Positions 1 to 13,400 of a stretch of 64,000 nucleotides of DNA are shown in pieces; within the stretch, counting starts at the first letter, position 1, and each line of letters begins with the position of its first letter. This stretch comes from Sipunculus nudus (lineage: Eukaryota; Annelida; Sipuncula; Golfingiida; Sipunculidae). The notes beneath the pieces were generated by a model. That model ran no database searches. It was given only the letters and a program-made list of their open reading frames with translations, and had not been told where the DNA came from. Location: assembly GCA_026874595.1 (NCBI GenBank), contig CM049308.1, forward strand, positions 73,876,624 to 73,940,623. Direction: 5' to 3'. The translations under genes were made by a program, and so were the position numbers.

Positions 1-1312
1 TATGTCTGCCAGTTAGCCACCTTAGAAATTCTTTCTTCAGTGCAGTTTCAGTAATTTTTCTTTAATGTTTGGTCCGATTTAGAGAATGTTCGTTGTCTGA
101 TTTCAGACTTGTCAGAAGTCCAATATGGCCACCAGACAACCATCTTTTAATTCCTTTTGATTATATTATCTCAAGAACAGTTAAAGTGAATGCAGTTGGA
201 TGTATATTTATGTAATCTTGTAAAGGATTGGGTCAAATATTTCTGAATAAATATTACCATCATTTATAAAAGTACAGTTGGCTTGTATTGAATAAAAATT
301 CATACAGAAGCACCTGTTTCTCAATAATTCTTGCATGTATTTCTTGATTTTTGCTATATATTTTGATCTTATATTTGCCCTTTGTGGTGTTCCTTTTGAG
401 ACTGACAGGTTTCGAGCAAGCTGTTGGAATAGTTCCTGATAGCTTAATAATCATGCATTTTCCTCAGACCATCAATTCACTGTGTTTTAACCAGACATAG
501 GTGATATATATTTCTGTTGTCATAGAAAATTTTTTAACAAATTGGCAAATTGGTTCTTCAAAATTTGACTGGAAGTTGTGAATCTCAGTCCATGATGTCA
601 CAGGTCATGCTTGGCAGCTGAGCGTCATGACCCATGGGTCACTTGTTATCATTTAAAATTTAATAAAGGGGTAATAGACCAGCGTTCCTCTAGACCACTG
701 TTCCTTCAGTCAGGGTTCTTTCAGACCATTTTTGGCAAGTGTTCGCCTAGACCCAGTTTACCTCTAGTCCTGTGTAGAGGGGAAAAAGATTGTGCCTAAT
801 CTTACAGAAATGCCATATTCATATTAAATTAGTCATGTCTTGATAAACTGGGTTTTACGTAGGCTGACTGCTGTGCCATCCAGAGAATCCATATGCCTAG
901 AATGATATAATAGAAAGATACATCCAACCCCAAGTAGTTTTACTAAAGCACCATCACACCCACACAAATAAAAACTATCTATCCCCTAAGAGGCCAAAAC
1001 TATGAATCAATTTGTAGTTTGTTATTGTTAATATAGAAAATTTTAGGTCAAGGTAACATACATGAAAGTTTATTAACTTGCTGTAATGATACAGAAATAG
1101 GCCACATTTCTAGAAATTGTGCTTATGAACACCAAAGTTGATACATTATCAGTGAATAAAAATGAAAAGTGACATTTTTGCATTAACATACCTGATGATA
1201 CCTGCAAAGGACTGACAGAAGAACAATTAGCAATTAGCAACATTAATAGTGAGGACTTAAAACTGATCCTTTAAAAATAATACTAGTAGTGATTCCTATA
1301 TCAATAATTGTA
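1..1312. other. Non-coding flank or intron upstream of the first phosphorylase exon in view
   Basis: No exon is visible. I looked for the missing N-terminal phosphorylase exons (the segment with the YLSLEFYMGR-type motif that precedes LGLDIEELE) here and up to 5097 and found none, so this is probably part of a long intron. It contains a short dispersed repeat at about 598-650 and one at 271-310 that recurs at 29537-29573. Confidence 0.6.
598..650 (-). repeat. Dispersed repeat with GACCCATGGGTC palindrome
   Basis: Read on the - strand this matches 33237-33275 on the + strand: AACAAG, then GACCCATGGGTCA, then a CG.TCAGCTG block. The 12-base core is its own reverse complement, so it could be the hairpin end of a further repeat family. 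Confidence 0.5.
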
Positions 1313-2773
1313 TCCGCCAAAACGAAGTTTTGCGGATACTATGTTTTTGACCAGGTTCCGCCTCCGCCGCGGCGTTCGTTTCCGGAGAACTCCTCTGAGA
1401 CTACTGGACAGATTTTTCCAAAACTTACACGAATTATCGGGTCACATGTGAACTGGTGCCTAACCAAGTGACCTTGACCTCTGACCTTTCGTCTCTGCCC
1501 AGCGTCCGTTTGTGCGTCTGTTTCCACACATAAACCCATATATCTCGGGAACCGTTTGACCGATCCGGAAAAAAATTTTACACAAATGTAGCCCTGGGAT
1601 AGCTTTATAACATACACAACAAAAGGTGGCGCCACCTGCAACCATGTTTGCACAGTGTCCATCTGTTCATCTGCCTGGGGTTAAAATCACTCATATCTCT
1701 GCATTGGTTTGACTAATTCACCTAAAATTCGGCATGCATATACATCCTAGATAGCTTTCTCGATTTTATGAAAGGTGGCGCCATCTACATTCATGTTAAC
1801 GCTCCACACATAAACCCATATATCTGGGGAACCGTTTGACCGATCAGGAAAATTTTTTTGCACAAATGTAGCCCTGGGATAGCTTTATAACATACACAAC
1901 AAAAGGTGGCGCCACCTGCAACCATGTTTGCACAGTGTCCATTTGTTCATCTGCCTGGGGTTAAAATCACTCATATCTGTGCAGTGGTTTGACTAATTCA
2001 CCTAAAAATTGACATGCATATACATCCTAGATAGCTTTCTTGATTTTATGACAGGTGGCGCCACCTACATTCACGTTAACGCTCCACACATAAACCCATA
2101 TATCTGGGGAACCGTTTGACCGATCCGGAAAAATTTTTTACACAAATGTAGCCCTGGGATAGCTTTATAACATACACAACAAAAAATGGCGCCACCTGCA
2201 ACCATGTTTGCACAGTGTCCATTTGTTCATCTGCCTGGGGTTAAAATCACTCATATCTCTGCAGTGATTTGACTAATTCACCTAAAATTCGGCATGCGTA
2301 TACATCCTAGATAGCTTTCTTGATTTTATGACAGGTGGCGCCACCTACATTCACGTTAACGCTGCAGACATCCAAGCTCATATCTCGGGAACCGTTTGAC
2401 CAATCAGGAAAAAAAATTTACACAAATGTAGCCCTTGGATAGCTTTATAACATGAACAAAAATGGTGGCGCCACCTGCAGCCATTTTTGCACAGCGTCCA
2501 TCTGTTTGTCTGCTGTGGGATAAAATCACTCATATCTCTGCAGTGGTTTGACTTTTCCACATGAAATTTTGCATGTGTATATATCTTGGATAGTTTCTCG
2601 TTCAAATAACAGGTGGCGCCACCTACAATCATGTTTATGTGGCAGAGATCCATTCAAATATTTAACACATGTAACTCTATATCCCCTTGCCACTCAATCC
2701 ATGCCTCACTTCACCTGTCCTTCTCTGATTTTGGCGGATACACGTAGTCGCTTGTCGACTACCCGTATTCTAG
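1313..2773 (+). mobile_element. Helentron/pearl-like non-autonomous element, family 1 (four 280-bp units)
   Basis: The left end TATCCGCCAAAA folds with TTTTGCGGATA a few bases on, and its exact 12-bp inverted copy TTTTGGCGGATA lies near the right end at about 2731-2742. After that comes a perfect 7-bp hairpin (GTAGTCG 2744-2750, CGACTAC 2756-2762) and, seven bases later, CTAG (2770-2773) followed by T. Inside are four tandem units of about 280 bp whose CCACACATAAACCC starts are at 1523, 1804 and 2084, with a diverged start near 2364. Most units carry two GGTGGCGCCACC palindromes. This layout (subterminal inverted repeats, 3' hairpin, CTAG end, tandem core) is that of Helitron-related HINE/pearl elements. 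There is no coding capacity; the ORFs across it are repeat artefacts. Confidence 0.65.
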
Positions 2774-3791
2774 TTATTTATAAGGGTTTGGCCTTTGGCC
2801 AAAATAAAGTAGAAAAAATGTTTCTGTACCTCTGAGTACCTGCTATCATTTTTACTTAGATAAATGTGTGGTGACAAATCTGTATGATTATAAAGAACAG
2901 AATTTTGTGTCAGGTTTTATGGCCTGTGGATTTGATAATTTCCTGACATTAAACCCTGCAGGGCCACTTCAGAGGCTGTAAGATAACGTAAAATGCATTA
3001 GGACTGCTTTATGATTGAGACAGTGTGTTCTGGGTCTGCCCTGTATTGATTGTTTTTGTGGGATGCAATATATTGATGTGCTACCTGTCATGTCCCAGTA
3101 ATCAGGCAGACAAGCTGCCCATAAACATGCAGGTTTTGTGATCATGATAATAAAAACCTAGTGATTTAATATGGTCATGCCTTCAGCCAGAGGTTTCATC
3201 ACTTAAATTGGCTCACAATGACCTGCTCATAGAAGCATCAGGCTTTTGATTACATCAATTGATATCCTTGCACCATATTTCAATGTTATATATATATTTG
3301 TAAAAAAATGGGGATTAGTTAAGGAAATTGTGTATTTTCTGGTATTCTTGTTATGGCGAGAACAAATTATCAGAAGTGTGGGATTAATTTTTGTCTCACA
3401 AAACTATTAACTTCTCTGTTACAGAATGACATCAGTCTCAAATGCACTGGCATGTTAAGCAAGCCAGCAATAACTAGTATCTATTCATTTTGTGTGTTAT
3501 CTCATACTAATTGCATGTCACATCTGTAGGTCTGTATACTTTTAAAAATCTGTGTTTGTCTGTGTATACCCAGTTACAAGCTGAAAAGGTGTATTTCTGT
3601 GGAACAATAGGCATATATCTAATGTGCTATCTTTTAAAATGGCTTCACCATATACAAAATTGTATTTCTGTACATTCCTGTGCATGAGACATTTAACACC
3701 TGGCAAGTCCTAAACTTTTGACTGGTTTTTGTGCAAAAAATCCCACCCACCCAGCCAAGGAGTATTCCCAATGTTTAATACATATTCAAAT
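2774..3791. other. Unannotated intronic or upstream sequence
   Basis: AT-rich sequence between two mobile elements. I see no exon, repeat array or RNA gene in it. Confidence 0.5.
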
Positions 3792-5078
3792 AGAGTGAAA
3801 TCTGTCTAAAGCAGACAGTCAAGGTACTCAATCATTTTGTCCTTAATAGTGAGGTGTCCTTATTAGGCAGGTTGACCTTGGTTGATAACTGAGGGATTAT
3901 AGATAAAGACAACGAACAGCTTCAAGAACGTGTTTATTGTATTATATCAGATTATATGAACATGTACAACATATTCATGCAAACATCATGCATTCAGTAG
4001 TCATATACAAACTGTTTTTGTTTTTACTTATCTCAAGTAGTGAACAATATGAGGAGAAAAGTCTGTGAAGACATCCGTAAAAACAATGTTTATATGGTGC
4101 ACGTATGGTAGCTCTTTCTCGCTGATTCACTCAGTCAAATAAGCTTGACTTTCTCAGATAGCGTAAGCACCCGCCTAGGAGTATGCGTGGTACCACCTGG
4201 CGACATTGTTTACAACTATCCTGGTTCAGCTGTCCCAGTGCGATAATATCAAAGATAATGACAACGTTGACGATGTGAAAATTGTAATGGCTATGAACTT
4301 AGGAACTTTCGTTTTTATAGGTGAATGTAGCTTTAGCCTTAAGTAAACTTTTTTTGATGATGGTTGTTTGGATTGATTTGCTTTGATGTTGAAGGCACCC
4401 GAGATTACAGGAAACCCGAGAAGCTTGTGCACAGCGGCACAGTACAAACAACTACTGAGCAAACACGTTTGACACTAAGTAGATCAGTTTGAGATATATT
4501 GAGCAAAACTAATTAATTAATATCAAACAGCCTGCTCCAACAAAGTGGCTAAGTTTACAGTTAGATATTGCGTGGTGAGATCAGGGACGCAAGGGTAATC
4601 GGCAGCCGTTAAATCAATCAAATAACCCCGCTCTCGAGCGAATAATATGCAGCTTCGCAACCGTGAAATAAAATGACACAATGTTTACAGTTTCACCCTT
4701 GCTGTGTTTATCCTATGAGCACATCACACCATGACATGAGCACGTACACGCACTAAGGTAACAACTAGGAACTGCATAATCCGTTGTGTTCTAGTCTCGG
4801 GACAACGACAGAACCGGTGGCCTTTGATGTCGCCTGGGGCGAGTGATCAATGTCCGCATGAGATGGCGTATAGTGTCCGAATTTGTCAGGTTCATTTACC
4901 ATTAGAATGTTGGTTTGAGTTAAAATCCGCTGTCCGTTGTCCGCAGTAGTGAGGTGTCCGCCTTATAGAGGTTCCGCTTAAAAATAACATAAAGGGAATT
5001 TTGAAGGGACTTAACTATCTTGACCGTAATAGCCAGTTGTCCGCATAAGTGAGGTGTCGGTTAGACCAGTTTTCACTG
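3792..5078. mobile_element. Non-autonomous TIR DNA transposon abutting a phosphorylase exon
   Basis: The left end AGAGTGAAATCTGTCTAAAG is matched by the reverse complement of the right end, CAGTGAAAACTGGTCTAACC, giving an imperfect terminal inverted repeat of about 25 bp. A motif close to GTCCGCATAGTGAGGTGTCC recurs in the same orientation near both ends (about 3839, 4938 and 5038). The interior has no transposase-like ORF. The right end stops about 20 bp before the exon that begins at 5098, so the element supplies much of that exon's 3' splice-site surroundings. Boundaries are approximate. Confidence 0.6.
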
Positions 5079-5097
5079 TATGTGTGTTTTGTTACAG

Positions 5098-8000
5098 CTT
5101 GGTTTGGACATTGAGGAACTGGAAGACATTGAGGAAGATGCAGGTTTAGGTAACGGTGGTCTTGGACGTCTTGCAGCCTGTTTCCTTGATTCCATGGCAA
5201 CCCTGGGTCTGGCAGCTTATGGTTATGGTTTGCGCTATGACTATGGTATCTTCTCTCAGAGGATTGAAGATGGGTGGCAGGTAGGTGTCACATTCACTTG
5301 TTCTGTACAAAGTGTTCTATTCAAATTATAATGATTTCATTTTTTTTCCTGTATCTATCCTGAGCTATTCAATTCTTCTCTGTATATTATATTCAAATTT
5401 AAGATATTATTATTTGTTTAAAAGATGTTCTGTTGTTGTGCAAAAATATATCAACTTATTTTCATTTGTTTGAAGTAAAGCTACACTACATTTGATTACT
5501 TATGAACTTATAGATAAATTTTTGCTTGGAAATTTATCTTTTTCCCATATGATGTTTACCACATATGGGCAAAATATATGCTTGATATGTATAATATGAA
5601 TGATATAGTACAGGTTTTTACATACCTGCTTACGGTTAAGCTTGTATAGGTAATGTTTATTGAACTAATGCTTGTTTTTAAACTAGTATATTTTTTCCTG
5701 TCCAGTCTTTATTTTATTATATCTATCAATCATTGTTCTGGACAGGTTGAGGAACCAGATGATTGGCTGCGCTACGGCAACCCCTGGGAGAAGGCCCGTC
5801 CAGAATACATGATCCCTGTCAACTTTTATGGCAATGTGGAGCACACAGACAAGGGCCCTCGCTGGGTGAACACACAGATCATCTATGCCATGCCATATGA
5901 TAGCCCTATCCCGGGTTATGGTAACAATTTTGTGAACACCATGAGACTGTGGTCAGCCAAAGCACCCAGCAGCTTCAACCTCAAGTTTTGTAGGTTACAT
6001 TTTATTACATGAATACAAGAGCCTGTATCTTACATTGATTAGCTGAAGCTCTTATATCAAATTTTAAAAAATATGAGAATTTAAAATATTTAATGTGTTT
6101 TGTATTGTTGGTTTATCTGAATAATGCTATATACAGTGTCACCCAGGTCTGTTAAGATATTCTATGTCTGTAAATATATATTTTTTGCTACTAAACATTA
6201 CAATGCCGAATCAACATTGTCCATGCCTGCTCAGATTATTGATGATCTTGGCCTTGACAGTCAAGTAGAAACATGCTTGGCTTTCTCCCCAAATGACCCG
6301 GGTTCAGTTCCCTACTTGGCTATGAGAGTGGGTTGCAGTGACCCATCCAAGGCTGGTGGTTTTACCTAGTCCTGCAGTTTCTACTGCCCCTACAGATTAG
6401 TGAACACCAACCAGTGTTTGAAGTATGTAACTTAATTTTCATTATTAATCCTCTCTCCAGTACACTTTGTAAATGTGAGTTAGTTAATGCTTGTAGTTCA
6501 AAGGCTATATGTGATTTATTGACCTTTTTTTGTTATGGATTATATAATACAAATGTTTCTTAATCTATATTTACAGTCAACAGTGGAGAGTACATCCAGG
6601 CTGTATGTGACAGGAACTTGGCCGAGAACATTTCCAGAGTGCTCTATCCAAATGATAACGTAAGACCTCATTGTTTGTACTGTCATCTTGACAATGCATC
6701 TTGTTTTGAATCAATGAGACAAGGTACACATGGCATTGTGTAGTTTCTAATGTATGACTTAATATAATGCTGCGTTTGCTTCCTCTGGGATTTATGGTAA
6801 TCAGCTGATGTCAAGTAGTGCAAACAACTTGCTACCTTTCGGTACCCAACAAAAGGCCCACTGACCAGGTGTCTAGGTTGTCATCGTAACCAAACAGAAA
6901 ATGAATTATAAAATATGTTTCATGTCACATTTGTTCACATTTGTTCAATTTTATTTTCATTAAAAACTTTATGTTCACCAGTAACATAAAGGTGTCATTC
7001 TTTGCTCCCTGGTTCCTGGAAAACTGTGGATAAAGATGACGGTCGCTAACTTTGACACATCGACCTGCTCTGCCAAAAACTGGGATCATGTGTCGAACAG
7101 CAATTTCTACCGGTCAACTTGTAATTACCATAATTCCCAGCGGTAGCGAGCGCAGCATAAGTTCTATCACAGACATGCACAGACAAGATGCATTACCATC
7201 AGTATATGCAACTCTTCAGTATGAAGCTATATGCTTCCTTCAAATATTGCAAGGCATTTTGTATGCAATACAGGAATGCTGTACCTTCTTTAGTTGTCAT
7301 GTGGCATCTTACAATGCAGATATCATGGATTCTCAAGCTTAATACATAAAGTCATGGACTAGGGTATGCTAATAGCTTTGGATGCAGGTGGATTGATGGT
7401 TTCACTATGAATATATACCAATGTTCATGTCAGACTATTTACTGGGGTTAATAATTTAGGTACTTAGTACTAGTATACAGCAGATTTCAAGGTAATATAA
7501 ACAGTACATAAAATATTTGATTAATAATCAATGATTTAAGTCGTTTTTAGCCCTCAGCCCTTAAGCTGATGGGCTATTGTCGTCACCCAAGCTGTCCGTC
7601 CGTCCGTCTGTCCGGCGTCCGCTAACTTTTACCTTGTGAGCGGGATATCTTGAAATGGATTCACTGTCAGAATTTTATTTCCTCGGTAAAGATGTATATC
7701 GACAAAATCTCGGTCAAGTTCAAAGATGGGTGACCTTGACCAATTTTTCTACATTTTAGAGCTGATTATAGAAAAACACTTAGATGCTTATTACTCAGGA
7801 ACCATTTGATGGATTTTCACAAAACTTACTATGATTATTAGGACTGATAATCTGTACCTGCTACACAAGTTTGGTGGCGCCACCTACAATATCTGATTTT
7901 TAATGAATTTTTATCTGATTTTTCAACTTTGGGCTTGTGACCGGGATATCTCTAAAAGGATTCACCGTAGGAATTTTATTTTTTTGGTGAAAATGTATAT

Positions 8001-8876
8001 TGACAAAATCTCGGTCAAGTTGGAAGATGGGTGACCTTGACCTATTTTTCTACGTTTTAGAGCTGAATATAGAAAAAACATTTAGAAGAATATTTCTCAG
8101 GAACCATTGGCTGGATTTTCACAATACTTACTATGATCATAGGGAGTGATGATCTGTAACTGCTGCACAAGTTTTGGAGCGCCACCTGCAATTTCTGATT
8201 TTTAATGAATTTTTCTTGGATTTTTCAACTTTGGCCTCGTGAGCGGGATATCTCTAAAAGGATTCACAATAGGAATTTTATTTCTTTGGTGAAGATGTAT
8301 ATCGACAAAATCTCGGTCAAGTTCGAAGATGGGTGACCTTGACCTACTTTTCAAGGTCACAGAGCTGATAATAGAATAAAACTTAGAAGCTTATTTTTCA
8401 GGAAGCATTTGGTGGATTGTTATGAATCATGGTACATACCTCTCCATTTTAAATTTAAAACTGAGACATGTACAGATATACATCCATGTGAGAACAGATA
8501 TTTAGTACATGTTACTGTTACCACCTCTAAACACTGTTCTTTTGGCTGAGGGCTTTTGTCAGCTTCTGCTGATATTCTAGTTATTTTTCAGTCATCGATT
8601 ATGATTTTTAAACTGCAAGTTTATTTCCATTTAAGTGCAGGACCACTTATATGCAGTAGAAAATAAATATTTCAGAATGAAGTATTCTGTGATGACTTTA
8701 ATGTCATCATTATTTTGTTTCTTTGTTGACAGTTCTTTGAAGGCAAGGAGTTGCGATTGAAGCAGGAGTACTTCCTGTGTGCTGCCACTCTTCAGGACAT
8801 CATCCGACGCTTCAAGTCATCAAAGTTTGGCTCCCGTGACCCTGTCAGAACATCATTTGACACTTTCCCTGAGAAA
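5098..8876 (+). CDS. PYG: Phosphorylase exons for the N-terminal domain (four exons)
   Basis: Exons 5098-5280, 5746-5989, 6577-6659 and 8733-8876 encode the part from [20 protein letters not shown] to DTFPEK. The 5989/6577 junction splits one phenylalanine codon (T plus TC). The 6659/8733 junction falls inside the active-site 280s loop, between YPNDN and FFEGKEL. The following exon holds IIRRF, whose two arginines bind the AMP phosphate in muscle phosphorylase, so AMP control may be kept, although the other half of that site lies in the missing N-terminus. The intron after 6659 contains the 7541-8580 mobile element. Confidence 0.95.
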
Positions 8877-10434
8877 GTATGTGAATATGCACACGCATTT
8901 TTCCATTTTAGTTGTATCAGTTTTCATAAAATGAAGTGGTTTATAAACGTACTGAAGTTAAAAAAGTAATTTTGGTAATGATGAGAATAAACAATGCAAA
9001 TAAATATACTTTTGTTGTTATATAACTTGATAGTAGTACATTTTTAGATTGTATATATACTTTTTTTTATTCTGTTATTAAGCAAATATTGAGTTCCCCT
9101 TCTTAAGTAATCAGTAAAAACTAGGATTGATTCCCCAGTCTGTCTTTGCACATATTAATTTTTTAAAGCATAACAAAATTGGATTTCATATTTCCACTAT
9201 TGTTTATCTTATTTTAATTTTTTTTTCCTTTAGCTGTCTCCTGATGACTAATGCATCATATTAATTATGTCCTGCAAGATTTTATCATGCTGTCATGTTC
9301 ATCAGGGATTTTAATGTATGGTATAGATAATTATGAAAATTGACAAGTATTTATAATTATATACTTGGATTACTTGCAGCAATATTATTTTTTCAAGACC
9401 AGGAACTGTGACCTGTTACAAATCACCCCTCTTGACTGCTGTTTATAATATTCATTATTCAAAGTGCAGCTGTTTTCTCATGTCAAGATGCATCTGTTGA
9501 GCAACTTTTGCACCATTTTCACCACAAATTAGTCTTTTGCTCTCAAATCTTAAATTTCTGTTTAAAACTCGGTCCTTTTTAGAAATATAACATGGTAAAT
9601 TAAAAAGCTATGCAAGACATTGCCCTTAGAAATATTGACATTTTTTTCATACTATTTTAAAAGGAATAGAAAATTTTTAATTTGCTTTGAATTTTGTTCT
9701 GAAAATCCCTTATCAATATATGTGCATTTTGATTTGTACTGTGAACATGGACCTGTGCCCTGGTCATTCTGTATTGTCTAGAAATATCAAATATGAGACT
9801 GACCTGAGGACCATCAAGGAACATATATAATAATTTTATATGAATCTTGATACATTAAGTAAAGCATAAAGTGATGTTTTGACATTGTATCAGTTTTCAC
9901 AACAACATAATAACATTATTTGTGACATAATAACAGGTAGCTATCCAGCTAAATGATACCCATCCTGCAATGGTCATCCCTGAACTGATGATGAAGCTGG
10001 TGGATGACGAGAGGATGGAGTGGGATCGTGTAAACACCCAGTTATCTCAACTCCCCCGCATCTTAATAATTAATTTGTACCTGTGTGATTAGTTGGGTTG
10101 CCATGGTTACTGAGCAGTACACTACCTGTGTATATTCTCCTGCCAGTGATGCTGCAGTTTATGCTTATTAATAAGCTGTTGATGCTAAATATCTAATGAT
10201 TGATTCTTTTGCAGAGAGGAGTGGTTCCGTTCTTTGTGGTTACCTTAATATTTGTGATGGTTGCAGTTTCCAATTATTACAGTTAATAAAATTATCACTA
10301 GAGTGAAAACAGACAAAAAATGCACCTTTCTTTGTAAAAAAGGATTGCTTTGATGTCATTACTTATTCACCAGTCTTTAAAATACAACACTTCCCATACA
10401 GAAATGGTGCCTTTAGAAATGTTTAAAAGTCCTC

Positions 10435-10474
<40 letters not shown>

Positions 10475-13400
10475 ATATATATATATCATAAACTGAATAG
10501 TAAATTTAACAAAAATTATGAAAATCCAACCTCATCAAGACAAATAAAAAAATATTACAAAAATTCAATCTCACAAATATTAAGTCATCCACAGTATATG
10601 ATACTTTGTAATAAGTAAGCGCTGCTTTATCCATGCTGATAGCTTGTTTTGATGGTTTGTTCTGGTTCTTGCATGGTTTGGATGTATAGGTGGCTATACA
10701 GTTGAATGATACACACCCGGCTATGACCATTCCAGAGCTGATGCGTCTTCTGATGGATGTTGAAGGTGTCAATTGGGATAAGGTAACGTAGAGTAAATCA
10801 GGCCTGAGCTGCCCCCATCCACGAGGTATCCATGCCAGTCACATGTTCAATTAAACCCAACCAAAGCACGCACTCAGGCCATGCAAATATCCCACACATG
10901 GAAATATCCCATGTCTGTATGTACCTTTCTATCCTAAAAGCCAGATGCTATAATACACTAAATATGCCAAAACTATGCAATGTTTATATCTTTTTGAAGC
11001 AGGCATGGATGCTTTCAGTCCAATGCATTACATATACAATATACACAGAGTAGCAAAAAGTGTGTAGTTCTATATGCAATCCACATTTTCATGTTTGCTC
11101 ATGGAAGCCCCTTGTTCATATCTGCCCAAACGAGCAACATGTTCATATCTGCAAAAGCAACCCACGTTTATATCTGCCCAAGCACACCAGGTGTTCTTAT
11201 TTTCCCAATTGTAAGCATGCCAGATGTTCATGCTTGCCCACATGTAAGCCACATGTTAGTATATATGCCAAAGCAATCCACTTGTTCATATTTGCCCATG
11301 TAAGCCACTTGTTAGTATATATGCCAAAGCAATCGACTATCAATTTGCCCATGTAAGCCACATGTTAGTATATTGCCAAAGCAATCGACTCTCAATTTGC
11401 CCATGTAAGCCACATGTTAGTATATATGCAAAAGCAATCGACTATCAATTTGCCCATGTAAGCCACATGTTAGTATGTATGTCAAAGCAATCGACATATC
11501 AATTTGCCCATGTAAGCCACATGTTAGTATATATGCCAAAGCAATCGACATATCAATTTGCCCATGTAAGCCACATGTTAGTATATATGCCAAAGCAATC
11601 GACATATCAATTTGCCCATGTAAGCCGTATATTCTTATTTTCCGAATTGCAAGCAAGCCACAAGTTCATAGCTACCCAATCAAGCAACATATTCTCATCT
11701 ATCAAAGCGGTCTATATGGTCTTATTGCCTAAACCTTATGATCATAGATGCCCAAAAAAACAACTTTATTTGAAGAATTTTCTATTTGAAGAAAATTATT
11801 TTTTTTAATAAATTGGAGCACATGTTCTGATGTACGCAAGTAAGAGAAATTTTTAAATATTTTCACATGTATAATATTTTGGCATGATTCAGCACAAAAA
11901 TTTGTCTGATAGAAACAAAATATGACTGAGTCACAAAGTGATGAGTTGACAGTTTTTAGTATGATGTTCTTTTTTACTGATCTTTGCCTCTTTCTAGCAG
12001 ACATTGACAACATATGAAGCTCTGTGGTATTCCTTATTGCCAACACTGGTTATATGGAATTCTAAATTAACAGCTCTGAAAATGTAGTTTGCATGTTTAA
12101 GTGGTATTTTATAAATAATAAAATACTCTAGAAACATGACATATGATTAAACAGGAGGATATAAATAGATTTCCCATACTGTGGGTTGCCTTAAAGATAG
12201 CAAATTAAAATACTATGTGTTACCTAAATAAAATCGCATCCATCAAGTACTCACAAATTTAACATTTTGCATGAAATGAAAAGCACTGTTCCATGAAAGT
12301 TATTGATTATTTACTAAGGACCAGTTGCCTGTTAACTTGTTCTGCTTTTTTTGATAATGAATGTCCACCCATAGTTCAGAATTGGGATTGTTAATTAGTG
12401 GTTTGTGTTGACCTATGCCCGACTGGGCCACCTTCCATGAAACTTAGACTTGGTTTAAGTGTCAGATCCTTCTGAATATTAAGCCTACCACAGTTGTTGG
12501 GATCTGTTACCCATCCAGGTATACAGATCTTCTTAGGGTTATGCTTATTTTCACATACGGTAAGACAGATGAGTTCTTCAGGAAAATATCAAACACATTC
12601 ACTATCCAAACATTTCTTTAATTTGTTCATAAGAATTAGATAATTGTGTTAAAGTGGCATAATATCATTGATTTCAGTAGATTATTATGGCTTAGAAAAT
12701 GTATTTTTGCCCTTTGAACCTTCATATAAGAAAATTATTGAAAAAAGCATGTTCTTCAACTTTGGGATCATTGCTGAATACAAATCACCAATCTTTGAAA
12801 AAGAAAAATGGATTTTAGTGAGGTTCTTCAAAATTTTTGATTATCAATATAAACACTACCTCAGTTGCATACTAGTTCCCTCCAGTGTCCATTTATTGAA
12901 TTTAAATGAATTCCAAGGATTTTTGGAATATCTTCATAATGGAAACATATATAAGGAAGTATTTAGAGACTGAACAATTTATTACTAAGGCTTGAAAATA
13001 ATATGTTTCAAACATTAGTTCAGTGTTAAGAAGAGTAATTTTTCAACTAACAGTTGTTTCAAATAATAACACTCTATGGCACTTATATGCAATTAAGGTA
13101 TGACTAGAAATAAAAATTACTGTGATTTCAATCTGCATTATCAGTTGGTTATCCTTAGTTTGATTGTGGTGTATCTGACTTCAGGCATGGGATATTGTTA
13201 CCCGGACATGTGCTTACACAAACCACACTGTGCTTCCTGAAGCTCTCGAGCGCTGGCCGGTACATCTTCTGGAGAGGCTACTTCCACGCCATCTTGAGAT
13301 CATTTATGAAATCAACAGCAGATTCTTGAAAGTGAGTAAACAGAATTAAAGATGCCAAATCACCTATGTGACATTTTATAAACTAAAGGTTATCCCTTGG

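Noticed and set aside
1339-2835. ORFs of 60-107 codons on both strands
   Set aside because: They lie in the tandem core of the 1313-2773 element; the equivalent frames are broken in sister units.
1-5097. Search for the N-terminal phosphorylase exons
   Set aside because: No frame resembling the conserved N-terminal segment was found, so the exon(s) must be upstream of the window.
9937-10029. Treating one copy of the [10 protein letters not shown] exon as a dead duplicate
   Set aside because: Both copies have intact splice sites, full length and no stops, so an alternative exon pair fits better.
11060-11808. Overlapping repetitive ORFs on both strands
   Set aside because: They follow the 53-bp minisatellite in several frames at once, which real coding sequence does not do.
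12668-12973. 101-residue + strand ORF
   Set aside because: AT-rich chance ORF in a phosphorylase intron; no family recognised and no supporting context.
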